Under the pieces are notes generated by a model. The model did not search any database. It worked only from the letters and a program-made list of their open reading frames with translations, and was not told the DNA's origin. Of a stretch of DNA of 64,000 bases, positions 1 through 8,264 are shown in pieces. Made by a program: the position numbers and the translations under genes. This DNA comes from Bacillota bacterium (lineage in GTDB: Bacteria > Bacillota > Clostridia > Acetivibrionales > DTU013). Position 1 is the stretch's first letter; each line of letters begins with the position of its first letter. Location of the stretch: positions 1 through 64,000 of the forward strand of contig JAEZYU010000050.1 of NCBI GenBank assembly GCA_023418915.1, in the 5' to 3' direction.

Positions 1-121
1 ACCTTTCTGGTGGATATAACGAGAAGGTCACACCCGTTCCCATCCCGAACACGGCAGTTAAGCTTCTCAGTGCCGAAGATACTTGGCTGGTGACGGCCCG
101 GGAAAATAGGTCTCCGCCGGA
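1..121 (+). rRNA. rrf: 5S ribosomal RNA
   Basis: The stretch carries the conserved 5S core (ACACCCGTTCCCAT, GAACACGG, AGTTAAGC). Its ends can pair (TCTGGTGG from base 6 with CCGCCGGA ending at base 121), so the mature RNA is probably 6-121 and essentially complete. It is the last gene of an rRNA operon whose 16S and 23S genes would lie left of the window. A terminator follows directly. Confidence 0.93.
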
Positions 122-129
122 TTTATACC

Positions 130-159
130 AAAGCCCTGTGCTGCATTGCATGGGGCTTT
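130..159 (+). terminator. rRNA operon terminator
   Basis: The arms AAAGCCC and GGGCTTT close a GC-rich hairpin starting 9 bases after the 5S rRNA. Its position fits termination of the rRNA operon. The T run is short (TTTG). Confidence 0.7.
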
Positions 160-498
160 GTGCATGTTCGCCCGGCTTGAAACACAGTTTAGTAATAAAA
201 TTTTCTGTAAACGAAAAATTTTCTTTGAATAAAAGTTTAATATATCTGGCTGCTCAAAAAATCAAGTAAGGTGAGGATATTTGAGTAAAAATTATAGAAT
301 GGTTAGTTAGAAAGTAACATAATAACACAAATTCAAGTATTATGTAACATCAACTATCACCAAAGTTGAAATTTTGAGCAAAAAGTTTTGTGCACTGAGT
401 TCCTTACTGCCATAGGGACAAAAGAATTGGCTTCTATTCAACAAATACATTTCAAAGATTTTTTTTGGAGTTATATATATAGCTATTCACAATAGGTG

Positions 499-573
499 TT
501 TTATAACACTTCGGTGCAAAGAAAATTTTTCACACTTACAGAAAGAGCTCTTTTAAACCGAAGTGTTGTAAAA
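499..573. repeat. 75-bp inverted-repeat element
   Basis: Left arm TTTTATAACACTTCGGT (499-515) matches the complement of the right arm ACCGAAGTGTTGTAAAA (557-573) at 16 of 17 positions. The outer TTATAAC is shared with the ends of the larger MITE-like family in this window, so this may be a short relative. The tandem array begins at its right edge. Confidence 0.65.
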
Positions 574-777
574 AGAAGGACAGGTCTCTCAAAAGAAGAA
601 CTGTTTTTAAAAGAAAAACTGTTCCTCAAGAGAAGGACAGGTCTCTCTAAAGAAGAACTGTCTCCAAAAGAAGAAGAGCCCTTAAAAGAAGAACTGGTCC
701 CTTAAAAGAAGAACTGTCCCTCAAAAGAAGAAGAGCCCTCAAAAGAAGAACTGTCCCTCGAAAGAAGAACTGTCCCC
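571..777. repeat. Irregular tandem array of GAACTGTCCC-type units
   Basis: About eleven degenerate units built on AAAAGAAGAACTGTCCCTC, with variants such as GAAGAGCCCTC and GGACAGGTCTC, at roughly 15-20 bp spacing. The same motif forms a second array at 23399-23533. Purine-rich spacers give a low-complexity open frame that I do not believe is coding. Confidence 0.8.
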
Positions 778-867
778 AAATACCCCAATATTTTTTATTA
801 GGGGTTTACTGTTCATGGTGAGAAACTTATGTTATATTATTTCTATAAATTAGATATAAAAGTAAAA

Positions 868-1162
868 TGATTACGAGGAGAAAGATGTCCCCTACCTCCT
901 AATTTATTTTCAGTCCATCAGGCTAAAAAACGCTAATATGTCTTTTCAAAGCCTTTGGGTTGAAAAATGTATGGTGGCGGGTACCTGTTTGCTTTCAGGT
1001 ATTTTCTTTCGAGTAATCGAAAGAAAGCTGTGGAAGCATTATTTCCCGACTGGGATGGCATAGGCGAGCAGCAAGCTTTTCTTACGGCCAGCCTCATAGA
1101 AACGCACAAAGGCAAGAAAATTTTCTGCAGTAAAAATTTTTTCTTGAACGATGCGTTATAAT
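868..1162. repeat. MITE-like dispersed repeat, longest copy
   Basis: Runs from a TTACGAGG-type left end to GATGCGTTATAA at the right end. It shares internal modules with the copies at 16707-16916 and 37948-38084: GATGTCCCC, TATTTTCAG, GGCGAGCAGCAAG, CAGCCTC, AGAAAATTTT and TTGAACGATGCG. No transposase is encoded. Spread could only be by a transposase acting in trans, which is inference. Confidence 0.65.
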
Positions 1163-1293
1163 AATCAAGGGAAATACTTATGGGAATATTTCATAGTACA
1201 GGACATTCTCAGCAATGGGGAGACTTACATCTGAATGTTACATATAGAATTGAAGGGAGGATAACCTGCCTAATATAATGGCAGGTCACATCA

Positions 1294-2271
1294 ATGGACA
1301 GAAAAATAATTGCAGGCATAGTTGGCTACGGTAATCTTGGAAAAGGTGTTGAAATATCGCTGAAGCAAAATCCGGATTTTCAACTGGAGGCCATTTTTAC
1401 CAGACGGGAAGCAGATAAGGTCAATGCGTCGGTTAAAACGGTACATATTTCTGAAATAGAAAAATATAAGGGAATAATTGATGTTATGATCCTCTGTGGG
1501 GGATCAGCAACTGATCTACCGCAGCAGGCACCAGAAATTGCGGCTTTATTTAATACTGTAGACAGCTTTGATACACATGCAAAGATCCCTGAGTATTACA
1601 AAAAAATGAATGAAGTAACAAAAAATGCTTGTACAACGAGCTTGATATCGATTGGATGGGATCCAGGCCTTTTTTCTATGATGAGGATGCTCACTGGTGC
1701 AGTACTTCCTGAGGGTAACGGCTATACATTCTGGGGAAGGGGTGTAAGCCAGGGGCATTCTGATGCAGTCAGGAGGGTAGCTGGTGTCAAAAATGCAATA
1801 CAATACACAGTTCCAGTAGAAAGTGCTCTGGAAATGGTACGTTCCGGCCAAAATCCTGAGCTTACCGTCAGACAAAAGCATGAGAGAATTTGTTATGTTG
1901 TGGCGGAACCCGGAGCAGATAGAGCGAAAATCGAGGCGAGTATTAAGAATATGCCCGATTATTTTACTGAATATGATACTACTGTTCATTTCATCACAGA
2001 GCAAGAGCTTAAAGCCAACCACAGCGGAATGCCGCATGGCGGTTTTGTGATAAGGACCGGAAAGACAGGTAGTGGTACTAAGCAGAAAATTGAATTCAGC
2101 CTTGCGCTTGACAGTAATCCTGAATTTACAGCAAGTGTTCTGGTGGCTTATGCAAGAGCAGCTTACAGGCTTGCAGCTGAAGGAAGATCAGGTGTCTATA
2201 CGGTATTGGATATACCTCTTGGATACCTGTCGCCTAAAACAGGTGATGAATTGCGAAAAGAACTGCTGTGA
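1294..2271 (+). CDS. ddh: meso-diaminopimelate dehydrogenase
   Basis: 325 residues, the usual length for the NADP-dependent enzyme that makes meso-diaminopimelate from tetrahydrodipicolinate, ammonia and NADPH in one step, for lysine and peptidoglycan. The N-terminal Rossmann motif GIVGYGNLGKG is followed by family segments DSFDTH, SIGWDPGLFSMMR and WGRGVSQGHSDA. The ATG start is 32 bases from the nearest Shine-Dalgarno (GGGAGG, 1256-1261). A hairpin CCTGCC/GGCAGG (1265-1285) in between could shorten the effective distance. No in-frame start lies nearer, because TAA occurs at 1276. It probably forms a short operon with the next gene. Confidence 0.95.
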   Translation: MDRKIIAGIVGYGNLGKGVEISLKQNPDFQLEAIFTRREADKVNASVKTVHISEIEKYKGIIDVMILCGGSATDLPQQAPEIAALFNTVDSFDTHAKIPEYYKKMNEVTKNACTTSLISIGWDPGLFSMMRMLTGAVLPEGNGYTFWGRGVSQGHSDAVRRVAGVKNAIQYTVPVESALEMVRSGQNPELTVRQKHERICYVVAEPGADRAKIEASIKNMPDYFTEYDTTVHFITEQELKANHSGMPHGGFVIRTGKTGSGTKQKIEFSLALDSNPEFTASVLVAYARAAYRLAAEGRSGVYTVLDIPLGYLSPKTGDELRKELL

Positions 2272-2296
2272 TAATAATATTTTTGTGAGGTGGATA

Positions 2297-2587
2297 ATGC
2301 ATATTGATCAAAACCTAATCCCAATATTTGCGATCGGAGTTGGCTTGATTATCGGTGTAACATCGATACTGGCAAAAACCATATCAAATACCAGGCTGAA
2401 GATAGAGCAAATCAGAGCAGATGCCATGGTGAGAGCAGAAGAGGTCAGAATGCGAAATCAGCTGGAACTCGAAAAGATGATGCAGCAGGATAAGAAGACG
2501 GACACTGAAAACAATGGACGCTTTGATGGCGATAACCAGCGCTATGACGAAGATGGCAGCAGACAAAGAAGCAGGGTACGTGAATAG
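2297..2587 (+). CDS. Small single-pass membrane protein, function unknown
   Basis: 96 residues starting at ATG 2297, just after GTGAGGTGG. A longer open frame extends upstream but overlaps ddh and lacks a ribosome binding site. Residues 8-26 form one hydrophobic membrane segment (IPIFAIGVGLIIGVTSI). They are followed by a charged, Arg/Glu-rich, coiled-coil-like helix (about 30-65) and a polar, disordered tail. The layout resembles small Firmicutes membrane proteins with a cytoplasmic helix, but I recognise no family. It lies 25 bases after ddh, so the two are likely co-transcribed. Confidence 0.65.
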   Translation: MHIDQNLIPIFAIGVGLIIGVTSILAKTISNTRLKIEQIRADAMVRAEEVRMRNQLELEKMMQQDKKTDTENNGRFDGDNQRYDEDGSRQRSRVRE

Positions 2588-2689
2588 AATTATGTGGTGA
2601 ATATGGAAAAAATATATATAAATAGCGGCCTGCAACATCTGCAAGCTGAAAAAACCATATATTTGTGTTGGAAAAGTTGATAAAAGTAC

Positions 2690-2718
2690 TTGCATAGTTC
2701 ACTCTATTGTAGTAAAAT
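2690..2718 (+). promoter_or_regulatory. Promoter for the S10 operon
   Basis: TTGCAT (2690-2695), a 17-base spacer and TAAAAT (2713-2718) make a good sigma-A promoter. It lies about 400 bases upstream of rpsJ and downstream of the preceding gene. Confidence 0.65.
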
Positions 2719-3113
2719 ATCACTTGCTGTGACATGACATACGATGAAGTGGGAGATTGCTATTCTGAGAAATAGGTAACTTTCACGGAGAATGTCCGAT
2801 TCATGAAACCGGGCGACAAGTCACTGTACATTTTGCGAGAACACGATAAGTGTGTCTGTTTGTAAAGTACAGCCCAGGTTTTGCAGGCCTTATGGCCGCG
2901 AAAGCAGCCTGGGTTTTTAAAATAGGTAAACAGGAAACACCCGGCATAGTGTACAGAATAAAATGCTTGTTGTACGTAACAGTCAGAGGGGTTAAAGCCT
3001 GAAGGTACGGTGTAATCGTACCGGAATGTCACCGACAGGCAGCCTTCCGGGAAGCAGGATTGATCTGCCGGCCGATAAAGGCGGATCCCCAACATAATTA
3101 AGGAGGTTATTGT
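2719..3113 (+). promoter_or_regulatory. Structured rpsJ leader with a terminator-like hairpin
   Basis: This roughly 390-base untranslated leader contains CCCAGG (2873-2878) pairing with CCTGGG (2908-2913) around an inner AGGCC/GGCCG stem, then TTTTT, which is a classic intrinsic terminator shape. Further hairpins follow (GGTACG/CGTACC near 3005-3025, and others before the ribosome binding site AAGGAGG near 3103). A terminator inside a ribosomal leader suggests transcription attenuation. The signal sensed is unknown. Confidence 0.55.
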
Positions 3114-3425
3114 ATGGCAAACAATCAAAAAATCAGAATCAGGCTGAAAGCGTTTGATCATCAGATACTTGATCAGTCAGCCGAAAAAATCGTCGATACT
3201 GCAAAGAGAACCGGCGCACAGGTGTCAGGGCCAGTTCCGCTTCCGACACAAAAGGAGGTCATCACTATATTGAGAGCTCCGCACAAATATAAGGATGCAC
3301 GTGAGCAGTTTGAGATGAGGACTCACAAGAGGCTTATAGATATACTGCTGCCTACACCCAAGACTGTCGATGCGCTTATGAGGCTTGACCTACCGGCTGG
3401 TGTAGATATTGAAATTAAGCTTTGA
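3114..3425 (+). CDS. rpsJ: 30S ribosomal protein S10
   Basis: 103 residues, standard S10 length, ending in the typical LPAGVDIEIKL. It is part of the 30S head, and in other bacteria also acts as NusE in antitermination. The ATG follows TTAAGGAGGTTATTGT. It is the first gene of the S10-spc-alpha supercluster, with rplC 65 bases downstream. Confidence 0.98.
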   Translation: MANNQKIRIRLKAFDHQILDQSAEKIVDTAKRTGAQVSGPVPLPTQKEVITILRAPHKYKDAREQFEMRTHKRLIDILLPTPKTVDALMRLDLPAGVDIEIKL

Positions 3426-3490
3426 GTTTTTTATCAAAGTGATCATGTTCATGAGAGATCATGAACCAATGATATTTAGGAGGTAATAGG

Positions 3491-4129
3491 ATGAACAAGT
3501 TTATTCTTGGAAAGAAATTAGGTATGACACAGATATTTGATGAAAACGGCGCAGCAATACCTGTTACTGTTATTCAAGCAGGTCCGTGTGCAGTTGTTCA
3601 GAAGAAAACTGTAGAAAACGATGGGTACAAAGCTGTAAAGCTTGGATTTGAAGAGATCCCGGAGAAAAAGCTGAATAAGCCGGACAAAGGTTTGTATGCA
3701 AAGATCAAGGTCACTGCAAAGAGGCATCTAAAAGAATTCAGAACAGAGGATGTTGACAAATATGAAGTCGGTCAGGAAATCAAGGTCACTGATATGTTCA
3801 GTAACGGTGATCAGATAGATGTAAGCGGCATATCTAAAGGTAAAGGCTTCCAGGGTGTCATAAGAAGGTTCGGAAACTCAAGAGGACCTGAAACACATGG
3901 CTCGATGTATCACAGAAGAGTCGGTTCCATGGGTGCAGGCACAAGCCCGGGAAGAGTTTTCAAGGGCAAGCATCAGCCAGGGCACATGGGAAAGGATAAA
4001 ATAACAGTTCAAAATCTCAATGTTGTGAGAGTTGACGGCGAGAGAGATCTGCTGCTTGTAAAGGGCGCAGTTCCGGGACCGAAAGGCGGCTTTGTCGCCG
4101 TACGGGAAACTGTTAAGTCCAGCAAGTAA
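3491..4129 (+). CDS. rplC: 50S ribosomal protein L3
   Basis: 212 residues. It starts MNKFILGKKLGMTQIF, typical of L3, and contains the loop around GSMYHRRVGSMGAGTSPGR that reaches the peptidyl transferase centre. L3 is an early 23S rRNA-binding assembly protein. The ATG is preceded by TAGGAGGTAATAGG. It sits between rpsJ and rplD in the canonical order. Confidence 0.98.
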   Translation: MNKFILGKKLGMTQIFDENGAAIPVTVIQAGPCAVVQKKTVENDGYKAVKLGFEEIPEKKLNKPDKGLYAKIKVTAKRHLKEFRTEDVDKYEVGQEIKVTDMFSNGDQIDVSGISKGKGFQGVIRRFGNSRGPETHGSMYHRRVGSMGAGTSPGRVFKGKHQPGHMGKDKITVQNLNVVRVDGERDLLLVKGAVPGPKGGFVAVRETVKSSK

Positions 4130-4153
4130 TACAGATGGGAGGAGGAAGCGATT

Positions 4154-4777
4154 ATGCCAAAGGTTGATTTATACAACATTAAAGGCGAGGCAGTCGGTGA
4201 AATTGAACTCAATGACAATATATTTGGAATAGATGTCAATGCCAATGCGATGCATCTCGCTGTACAAAATCAGTTAGCAAACAGGAGACAGGGCACTCAG
4301 TCCACCAAGACAAAGAGTGAGGTCAGAGGCGGCGGTAGAAAGCCCTATAGACAGAAGGGCACAGGAAGAGCACGTCACGGGAGCACTCGTTCCGCTCAAT
4401 GGATAAAGGGTGGTATTGTTCTTGGACCTAAACCGAGAAGCTATTCATATACGCTGCCAAAGAAGCTCAAGAGGCTGGCTCTGAAATCAGCACTTACATC
4501 AAAGGTTAATGGCAATGAACTTCTGGTACTTGATCAGTTGAACTTTGACGCCATAAAAACAAAGCAGATGGTTAATGTGCTCGATGCATTGAAGGTTGAT
4601 ACAAGCGTATTGGTTGTCCTGGACAGCAAGAATGAAACTGTTGCAAAATCCGCAAGGAATATCCCCGGTGTCAAGATGGCACTGGTGAATACGATCAATG
4701 TATTTGACATCCTGAAATATGACAAGTTCATAATAACCAAGGATGCAGTCGAAAAAGTCGAGGAGGTGTATGCATAA
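4154..4777 (+). CDS. rplD: 50S ribosomal protein L4
   Basis: 207 residues, normal length. The long internal loop rich in Gly, Arg and Lys (RGGGRKPYRQKGTGRARHG, about residues 59-77) lines the nascent-peptide exit tunnel. L4 regulates the S10 operon in E. coli; nothing here shows whether it does so in this organism. Its stop overlaps the rplW start by one base, so the two are likely translationally coupled. Confidence 0.98.
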   Translation: MPKVDLYNIKGEAVGEIELNDNIFGIDVNANAMHLAVQNQLANRRQGTQSTKTKSEVRGGGRKPYRQKGTGRARHGSTRSAQWIKGGIVLGPKPRSYSYTLPKKLKRLALKSALTSKVNGNELLVLDQLNFDAIKTKQMVNVLDALKVDTSVLVVLDSKNETVAKSARNIPGVKMALVNTINVFDILKYDKFIITKDAVEKVEEVYA

Positions 4778-5130
4778 TGAGAGCACCGGAAGATATCATT
4801 TTAAGGCCGTTCATAACTGAGAAAAGCAATCTCGATGTGGCAGCCGGCAAATACACCTTCATCGTGGATGTCAATGCTACAAAAACTGAGATTAGGCAAG
4901 CAGCTGAAAGGCTTTTCCAGGTAAAAGTTCTCGAAGTCAACACCATAAATTATGAAGGAAAGACAAAGAGAATGGGTGTCCATATCGGACCAAGGCCTGA
5001 CTGGAAGAAAGCTGTAGTAAAAATAGACCTTGACCCCAAGCCCGAGAAGTATTTGGCAAAAGGCGGCAAGGAAGTAGTAAGCTCTAGGAAATACAAGACA
5101 AGCATTGAGGAGTACGGGGTAACACAATAG
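4777..5130 (+). CDS. rplW: 50S ribosomal protein L23
   Basis: 117 residues, with the L23 opening EDIILRPFITEKS. L23 sits at the tunnel exit and docks trigger factor and SRP. The C-terminus is about 20 residues longer than in Bacillus (to YKTSIEEYGVTQ). The ATG overlaps the rplD stop and is preceded by GAGGAGGTG within rplD. A 188-base spacer follows. Confidence 0.97.
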   Translation: MRAPEDIILRPFITEKSNLDVAAGKYTFIVDVNATKTEIRQAAERLFQVKVLEVNTINYEGKTKRMGVHIGPRPDWKKAVVKIDLDPKPEKYLAKGGKEVVSSRKYKTSIEEYGVTQ

Positions 5131-5318
5131 GGACTAGGCTTCGCAGAGGCGAAATGATGTACAAACAAGTACTCGGCATGCGAATGCGAAACGATTAAGC
5201 AAGTACTCGACTTCGTAAAAACCAGACAGCGATACACTGCGGATTTACGAAGCAAAGCAATGTGTTATCCGTAAAGTGAAGAGAGTTATCACGTTTTCAG
5301 ATTAAGGAGTGAGAAGAA
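5131..5318 (+). other. Structured spacer inside the S10 operon (rplW-rplB)
   Basis: 188 bases with no gene, unusual in this otherwise tight operon. It contains two near-copies of AAGTACTCG and a potential long stem CTTCGTAAA / TTTACGAAG. An RNA-processing or regulatory role is possible but unproven. Confidence 0.4.
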
Positions 5319-6152
5319 ATGGCAGTAAAAAAGTATAGTCCTACTTCTCCCGCCAGAAGGTTCATGACAGTCTCAGCTTATGAGGAGATCACAAAGAAGG
5401 AACCTGAAAAGTCGCTGTTGACGACTTTGAAAAAAACCGGCGGAAGAAATGTTTACGGTAGGATAACCGTACGTCACATAGGTGGCGGTGCAAAACAAAA
5501 GTACAGGATCATAGATTTTAAAAGGAACAAAGACGGCATCGATGCAAAGGTAGCCGCTATAGAGTATGATCCAAACAGGACTGCAAATATTGCGCTTCTC
5601 TACTATGTAGATGGAGAAAAGAGATATATATTGGCGCCTGTCGGACTTAAAGTCGGCGATATAGTCGAATCGGGCCCGGAAGCTGATATCAAACCAGGGA
5701 ATGCACTTCAGCTGGCCAACATACCTGTTGGTACTATGATACACAACATAGAGCTGAAACCCGGAAAAGGAGGTCAGCTTGTCAGAGCGGCAGGAAACTC
5801 AGCACAGCTCATGGCAAAGGAAAACGACTATGCACAGGTAAGGCTTCCCTCAGGTGAAGTCAGGATGATAAGCATGCTGTGCAAGGCAACTATCGGACAG
5901 GTCAGTAATATCGAGCATGAAAACATTTCGATAGGCAAGGCAGGAAGAAAGAGATGGATGGGTGTAAGACCGACCGTACGCGGTGTTGTTATGAATCCGG
6001 TAGACCATCCTCACGGTGGTGGTGAAGGTAAGTCTCCGATAGGAAGACCGAGTCCGGTCACTCCTTGGGGCAAACCTACACTTGGTTACAAGACAAGGGC
6101 TAAGAAAAAGAAATCCGATAAATTCATAGTCAAGAGAAGGAACCAGAAATAA
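5319..6152 (+). CDS. rplB: 50S ribosomal protein L2
   Basis: 277 residues, standard length. It contains the highly conserved NPVDHPHGGGEGKSPIGRP near residues 225-243, with the His next to the peptidyl transferase centre, and a basic C-terminus (RAKKKKSDKFIVKRR). It helps join the subunits. ATG 5319 lies after AAGGAGTGAGAAGAA. Confidence 0.98.
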   Translation: MAVKKYSPTSPARRFMTVSAYEEITKKEPEKSLLTTLKKTGGRNVYGRITVRHIGGGAKQKYRIIDFKRNKDGIDAKVAAIEYDPNRTANIALLYYVDGEKRYILAPVGLKVGDIVESGPEADIKPGNALQLANIPVGTMIHNIELKPGKGGQLVRAAGNSAQLMAKENDYAQVRLPSGEVRMISMLCKATIGQVSNIEHENISIGKAGRKRWMGVRPTVRGVVMNPVDHPHGGGEGKSPIGRPSPVTPWGKPTLGYKTRAKKKKSDKFIVKRRNQK

Positions 6153-6196
6153 TACACTGCGGTAATCCGAAGTTGGGAAAGGAGGACTAACACCAA

Positions 6197-6481
6197 ATGA
6201 GCAGATCTTTAAAGAAAGGGCCATATGTTGACTTAAGGCTCCTGAAGAAAATAGAGGAGATGAACAAGACTAACGATAAAAAGGTTCTTAAAAGCTGGTC
6301 CAGAGCATCAACAATATACCCTCAGATGGTAGGACATACTATAGCAGTACATGACGGCAGAAAGCATGTACCAGTTTATATAACTGAAGATATGGTAGGG
6401 CACAAGCTTGGTGAGTTTGCACCGACCAGAACATTCAGGGGACACGGACATCACACTGAAAAATCGTCCGCATTGAAATAA
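6197..6481 (+). CDS. rpsS: 30S ribosomal protein S19
   Basis: 94 residues, beginning MSRSLKKGPYVD and ending RTFRGHGHHTEKS, both diagnostic of S19 in the 30S head. The ribosome binding site GGAAAGGAGG is 8 bases upstream. It is followed by a long 152-base spacer before rplV. Confidence 0.98.
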   Translation: MSRSLKKGPYVDLRLLKKIEEMNKTNDKKVLKSWSRASTIYPQMVGHTIAVHDGRKHVPVYITEDMVGHKLGEFAPTRTFRGHGHHTEKSSALK

Positions 6482-6633
6482 TCAGCATATGACCGGCAGT
6501 ACCCGGTGAGCACCGGCCGGAGATGCATTTGATGGCGGCCGGATACAAGCGAAGCCGACGGGATCTATTTGATACTGCCGGGAGTGCTTAAGGTGTACAG
6601 TAATAAGCTTAATGCCGAAAGGAGGAATTCCAG
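6482..6633 (+). other. GC-rich structured spacer (rpsS-rplV)
   Basis: 152 bases with no open frame of note. CCGGCAGTA near 6491 can pair with TACTGCCGG near 6573, enclosing a second GC-rich hairpin made from the GGCCGG/CCGGCC-type runs. This could be a regulatory or processing structure ahead of the unusually long L22. Confidence 0.4.
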
Positions 6634-7107
6634 TTGGAAAAGAAGGTTTTATCTAAAGAAGAGCTTTTAAAAGATAAAGATCAGATTCTGGATAGATATA
6701 GTAAAATCAGCAAACAGAATAAAAAACCTGCTCTGCTTTCCAAGAAGGAGAGAAAGGTGCTTGGAATAGGCAAGGATGAAGGAAGAGCACAACTCAGGTA
6801 TGCAAGGATCTCTTCAAGGAAAGTGAAGATAGTCCTGGATCTTATCAAAAATAAGAGTATTGATGAAGCGTATGCTATAGTCAGATATACACAAAAAGCT
6901 GCTTCCGAATTGATTTACAAGCTTTTGAAATCAGCAGAGGCCAATGCATCAAACAATAACGATCTCAACAGAGATTCACTGTATGTAGCAGAAGCTTATG
7001 CTACACAGGGGCCTACCCTGAAGAGGATAATGCCGAGAGCTCGCGGCAGCGCAAACAGGATAAGAAAAAGAACCAGTCATATAACTGTTGTACTGAAGGA
7101 AAGATAA
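6634..7107 (+). CDS. rplV: 50S ribosomal protein L22 with an N-terminal extension
   Basis: 157 residues against about 110 for most bacterial L22. The normal domain starts near residue 48 (RAQLRYARISSRKVK) and ends HITVVLKER. The first 45 or so residues are an extra, Lys/Glu-rich, helical tail. The TTG start is supported by GGAGG at 6621-6625, 8 bases upstream, and no comparable site precedes the core domain. The extension is therefore probably translated. L22 lines the exit tunnel; what the tail does is unknown. Confidence 0.95.
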   Translation: MEKKVLSKEELLKDKDQILDRYSKISKQNKKPALLSKKERKVLGIGKDEGRAQLRYARISSRKVKIVLDLIKNKSIDEAYAIVRYTQKAASELIYKLLKSAEANASNNNDLNRDSLYVAEAYATQGPTLKRIMPRARGSANRIRKRTSHITVVLKER

Positions 7108-7155
7108 AGGACCAGATACAACGAACAGCAAGTATGTTAAGAAGGAGGTTTGATG

Positions 7156-7824
7156 ATGGGCCAGAAGGTTAATCCACATGGATTGAGAATTGGTATAATC
7201 AAGGATTGGGATACCAAATGGTACGCCAACGATAAAAACTTCAGCGAATTTTTAGTTGAAGATGACAAAATAAGAAAATATATAAAGAAAAAATTGTATA
7301 TTTCAGGTATAGCCAGAATCGAGATCGAAAGGGCTGCAAGCAAAATCAAGGTCAACGTCCATACAGCAAAACCCGGTCTGGTTATCGGCAAAGGCGGAGC
7401 AGGCATAGAAGAGCTGCGCAAGGAAGTTGAAGCTCTTACCGGAAAAAGTGTCCTGATCAACATCACTGAGATCAAAACACCTGAGGTAAACGCTCAACTG
7501 GTTGCTGAAAACATTGCTTCACAATTGGAGAAGAGGATATCTTTCAGAAGAGCAATGAAGCAGGCTATGTCAAGAGCGATGAAAATGGGAGCCAAGGGTA
7601 TAAAAACTGCTGTAGCCGGTAGACTTGGAGGAGCAGAAATAGCAAGATCGGAGCATTATCACGAAGGAACCATACCTCTGCAGACATTGAGAGCAGACAT
7701 AGATTATGGTTTTGCTGAAGCAAATACGACTTATGGAAAGCTTGGAGTCAAGACATGGATATACAAAGGTGAAGTGCTTCCGGCTGTTAAGAAGGAGAAC
7801 AAGGCAGAAGGAGGCGATCGGTAA
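7156..7824 (+). CDS. rpsC: 30S ribosomal protein S3
   Basis: 222 residues from ATG 7156, giving the usual MGQKVNPHGLRIG start 7 bases after AAGGAGG. A TTG at 7150 and an ATG at 7153 are alternatives but too close to the site. The KH domain carries VIGKGGAGIEEL (around residue 79). S3 lines the mRNA entry channel and contributes to helicase activity. The stop overlaps the rplP start (TAATG). Confidence 0.97.
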   Translation: MGQKVNPHGLRIGIIKDWDTKWYANDKNFSEFLVEDDKIRKYIKKKLYISGIARIEIERAASKIKVNVHTAKPGLVIGKGGAGIEELRKEVEALTGKSVLINITEIKTPEVNAQLVAENIASQLEKRISFRRAMKQAMSRAMKMGAKGIKTAVAGRLGGAEIARSEHYHEGTIPLQTLRADIDYGFAEANTTYGKLGVKTWIYKGEVLPAVKKENKAEGGDR

Positions 7825-8264
7825 TGTTGATGCCTAAAAGAGTTAAGCGCAGAAGAGTGCACAGAGGCAGAATGACCGGAGTTGCGTCCAGAGGGAATTT
7901 TCTGTCCAATGGTGATTTCGGTCTGCAGGCTGTTGAACCAGCATGGGTCACAAGCAATCAGATAGAAGCGGCCAGAATAGCAATGACTCGTTTTACTAAA
8001 AGAGGCGGCCAGGTCTGGATAAAGATATTCCCCGATAAACCGGTCACAAAGAAACCTGCCGAGACCCGTATGGGAAGCGGTAAGGGATCACCAGAGTACT
8101 GGGTAGCGGTTGTAAAGCCGGGGAGAGTATTATTTGAGATTGCGGGAGTGTCGGAAGAAGTGGCCAGAGAAGCAATGAGGCTTGCCATGCACAAACTGCC
8201 TATGAAATCGAAGTTTATATCCCGCAATAAAGAAATGGGTGGTGAAACGAATGAAAGCCAGTGA
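7824..8264 (+). CDS. rplP: 50S ribosomal protein L16
   Basis: 146 residues starting MLMPKRVKRRRVHRG, as in other Firmicutes. It contains the conserved RMGSGKGSPEYWVAVVKPG segment. L16 sits near the A-site tRNA. It overlaps rpsC by one base and rpmC by 14 bases, which suggests coupled translation of the trio. Confidence 0.98.
   Translation: MLMPKRVKRRRVHRGRMTGVASRGNFLSNGDFGLQAVEPAWVTSNQIEAARIAMTRFTKRGGQVWIKIFPDKPVTKKPAETRMGSGKGSPEYWVAVVKPGRVLFEIAGVSEEVAREAMRLAMHKLPMKSKFISRNKEMGGETNESQ

Larger units (their letters stand above)
160..1293. other. Repeat-rich intergenic spacer without convincing genes
   Basis: About 1.1 kb between the rRNA operon and ddh. It holds an AT-rich stretch near 200-245 that resembles the end module of the MITE-like family, a small inverted-repeat element (499-573), an array of GAACTGTCCC-type units (571-777) and a full-length MITE-like copy (868-1162). 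The short open frames inside are low-complexity or lie wholly within repeats, and none has a ribosome binding site. Confidence 0.7.

Noticed and set aside
496..705. 69-residue plus-strand open frame rich in Lys, Glu and Leu
   Set aside because: It consists of the GAACTGTCCC-type repeat array read in one frame, has low complexity and no ribosome binding site.
967..1161. 64-residue open frame (and a 60-residue one on the other strand)
   Set aside because: Both lie wholly inside a MITE-like repeat, and the sequence is not kept as protein in the other copies.
1546..2037. 163-residue minus-strand open frame
   Set aside because: Lies entirely within ddh on the opposite strand.
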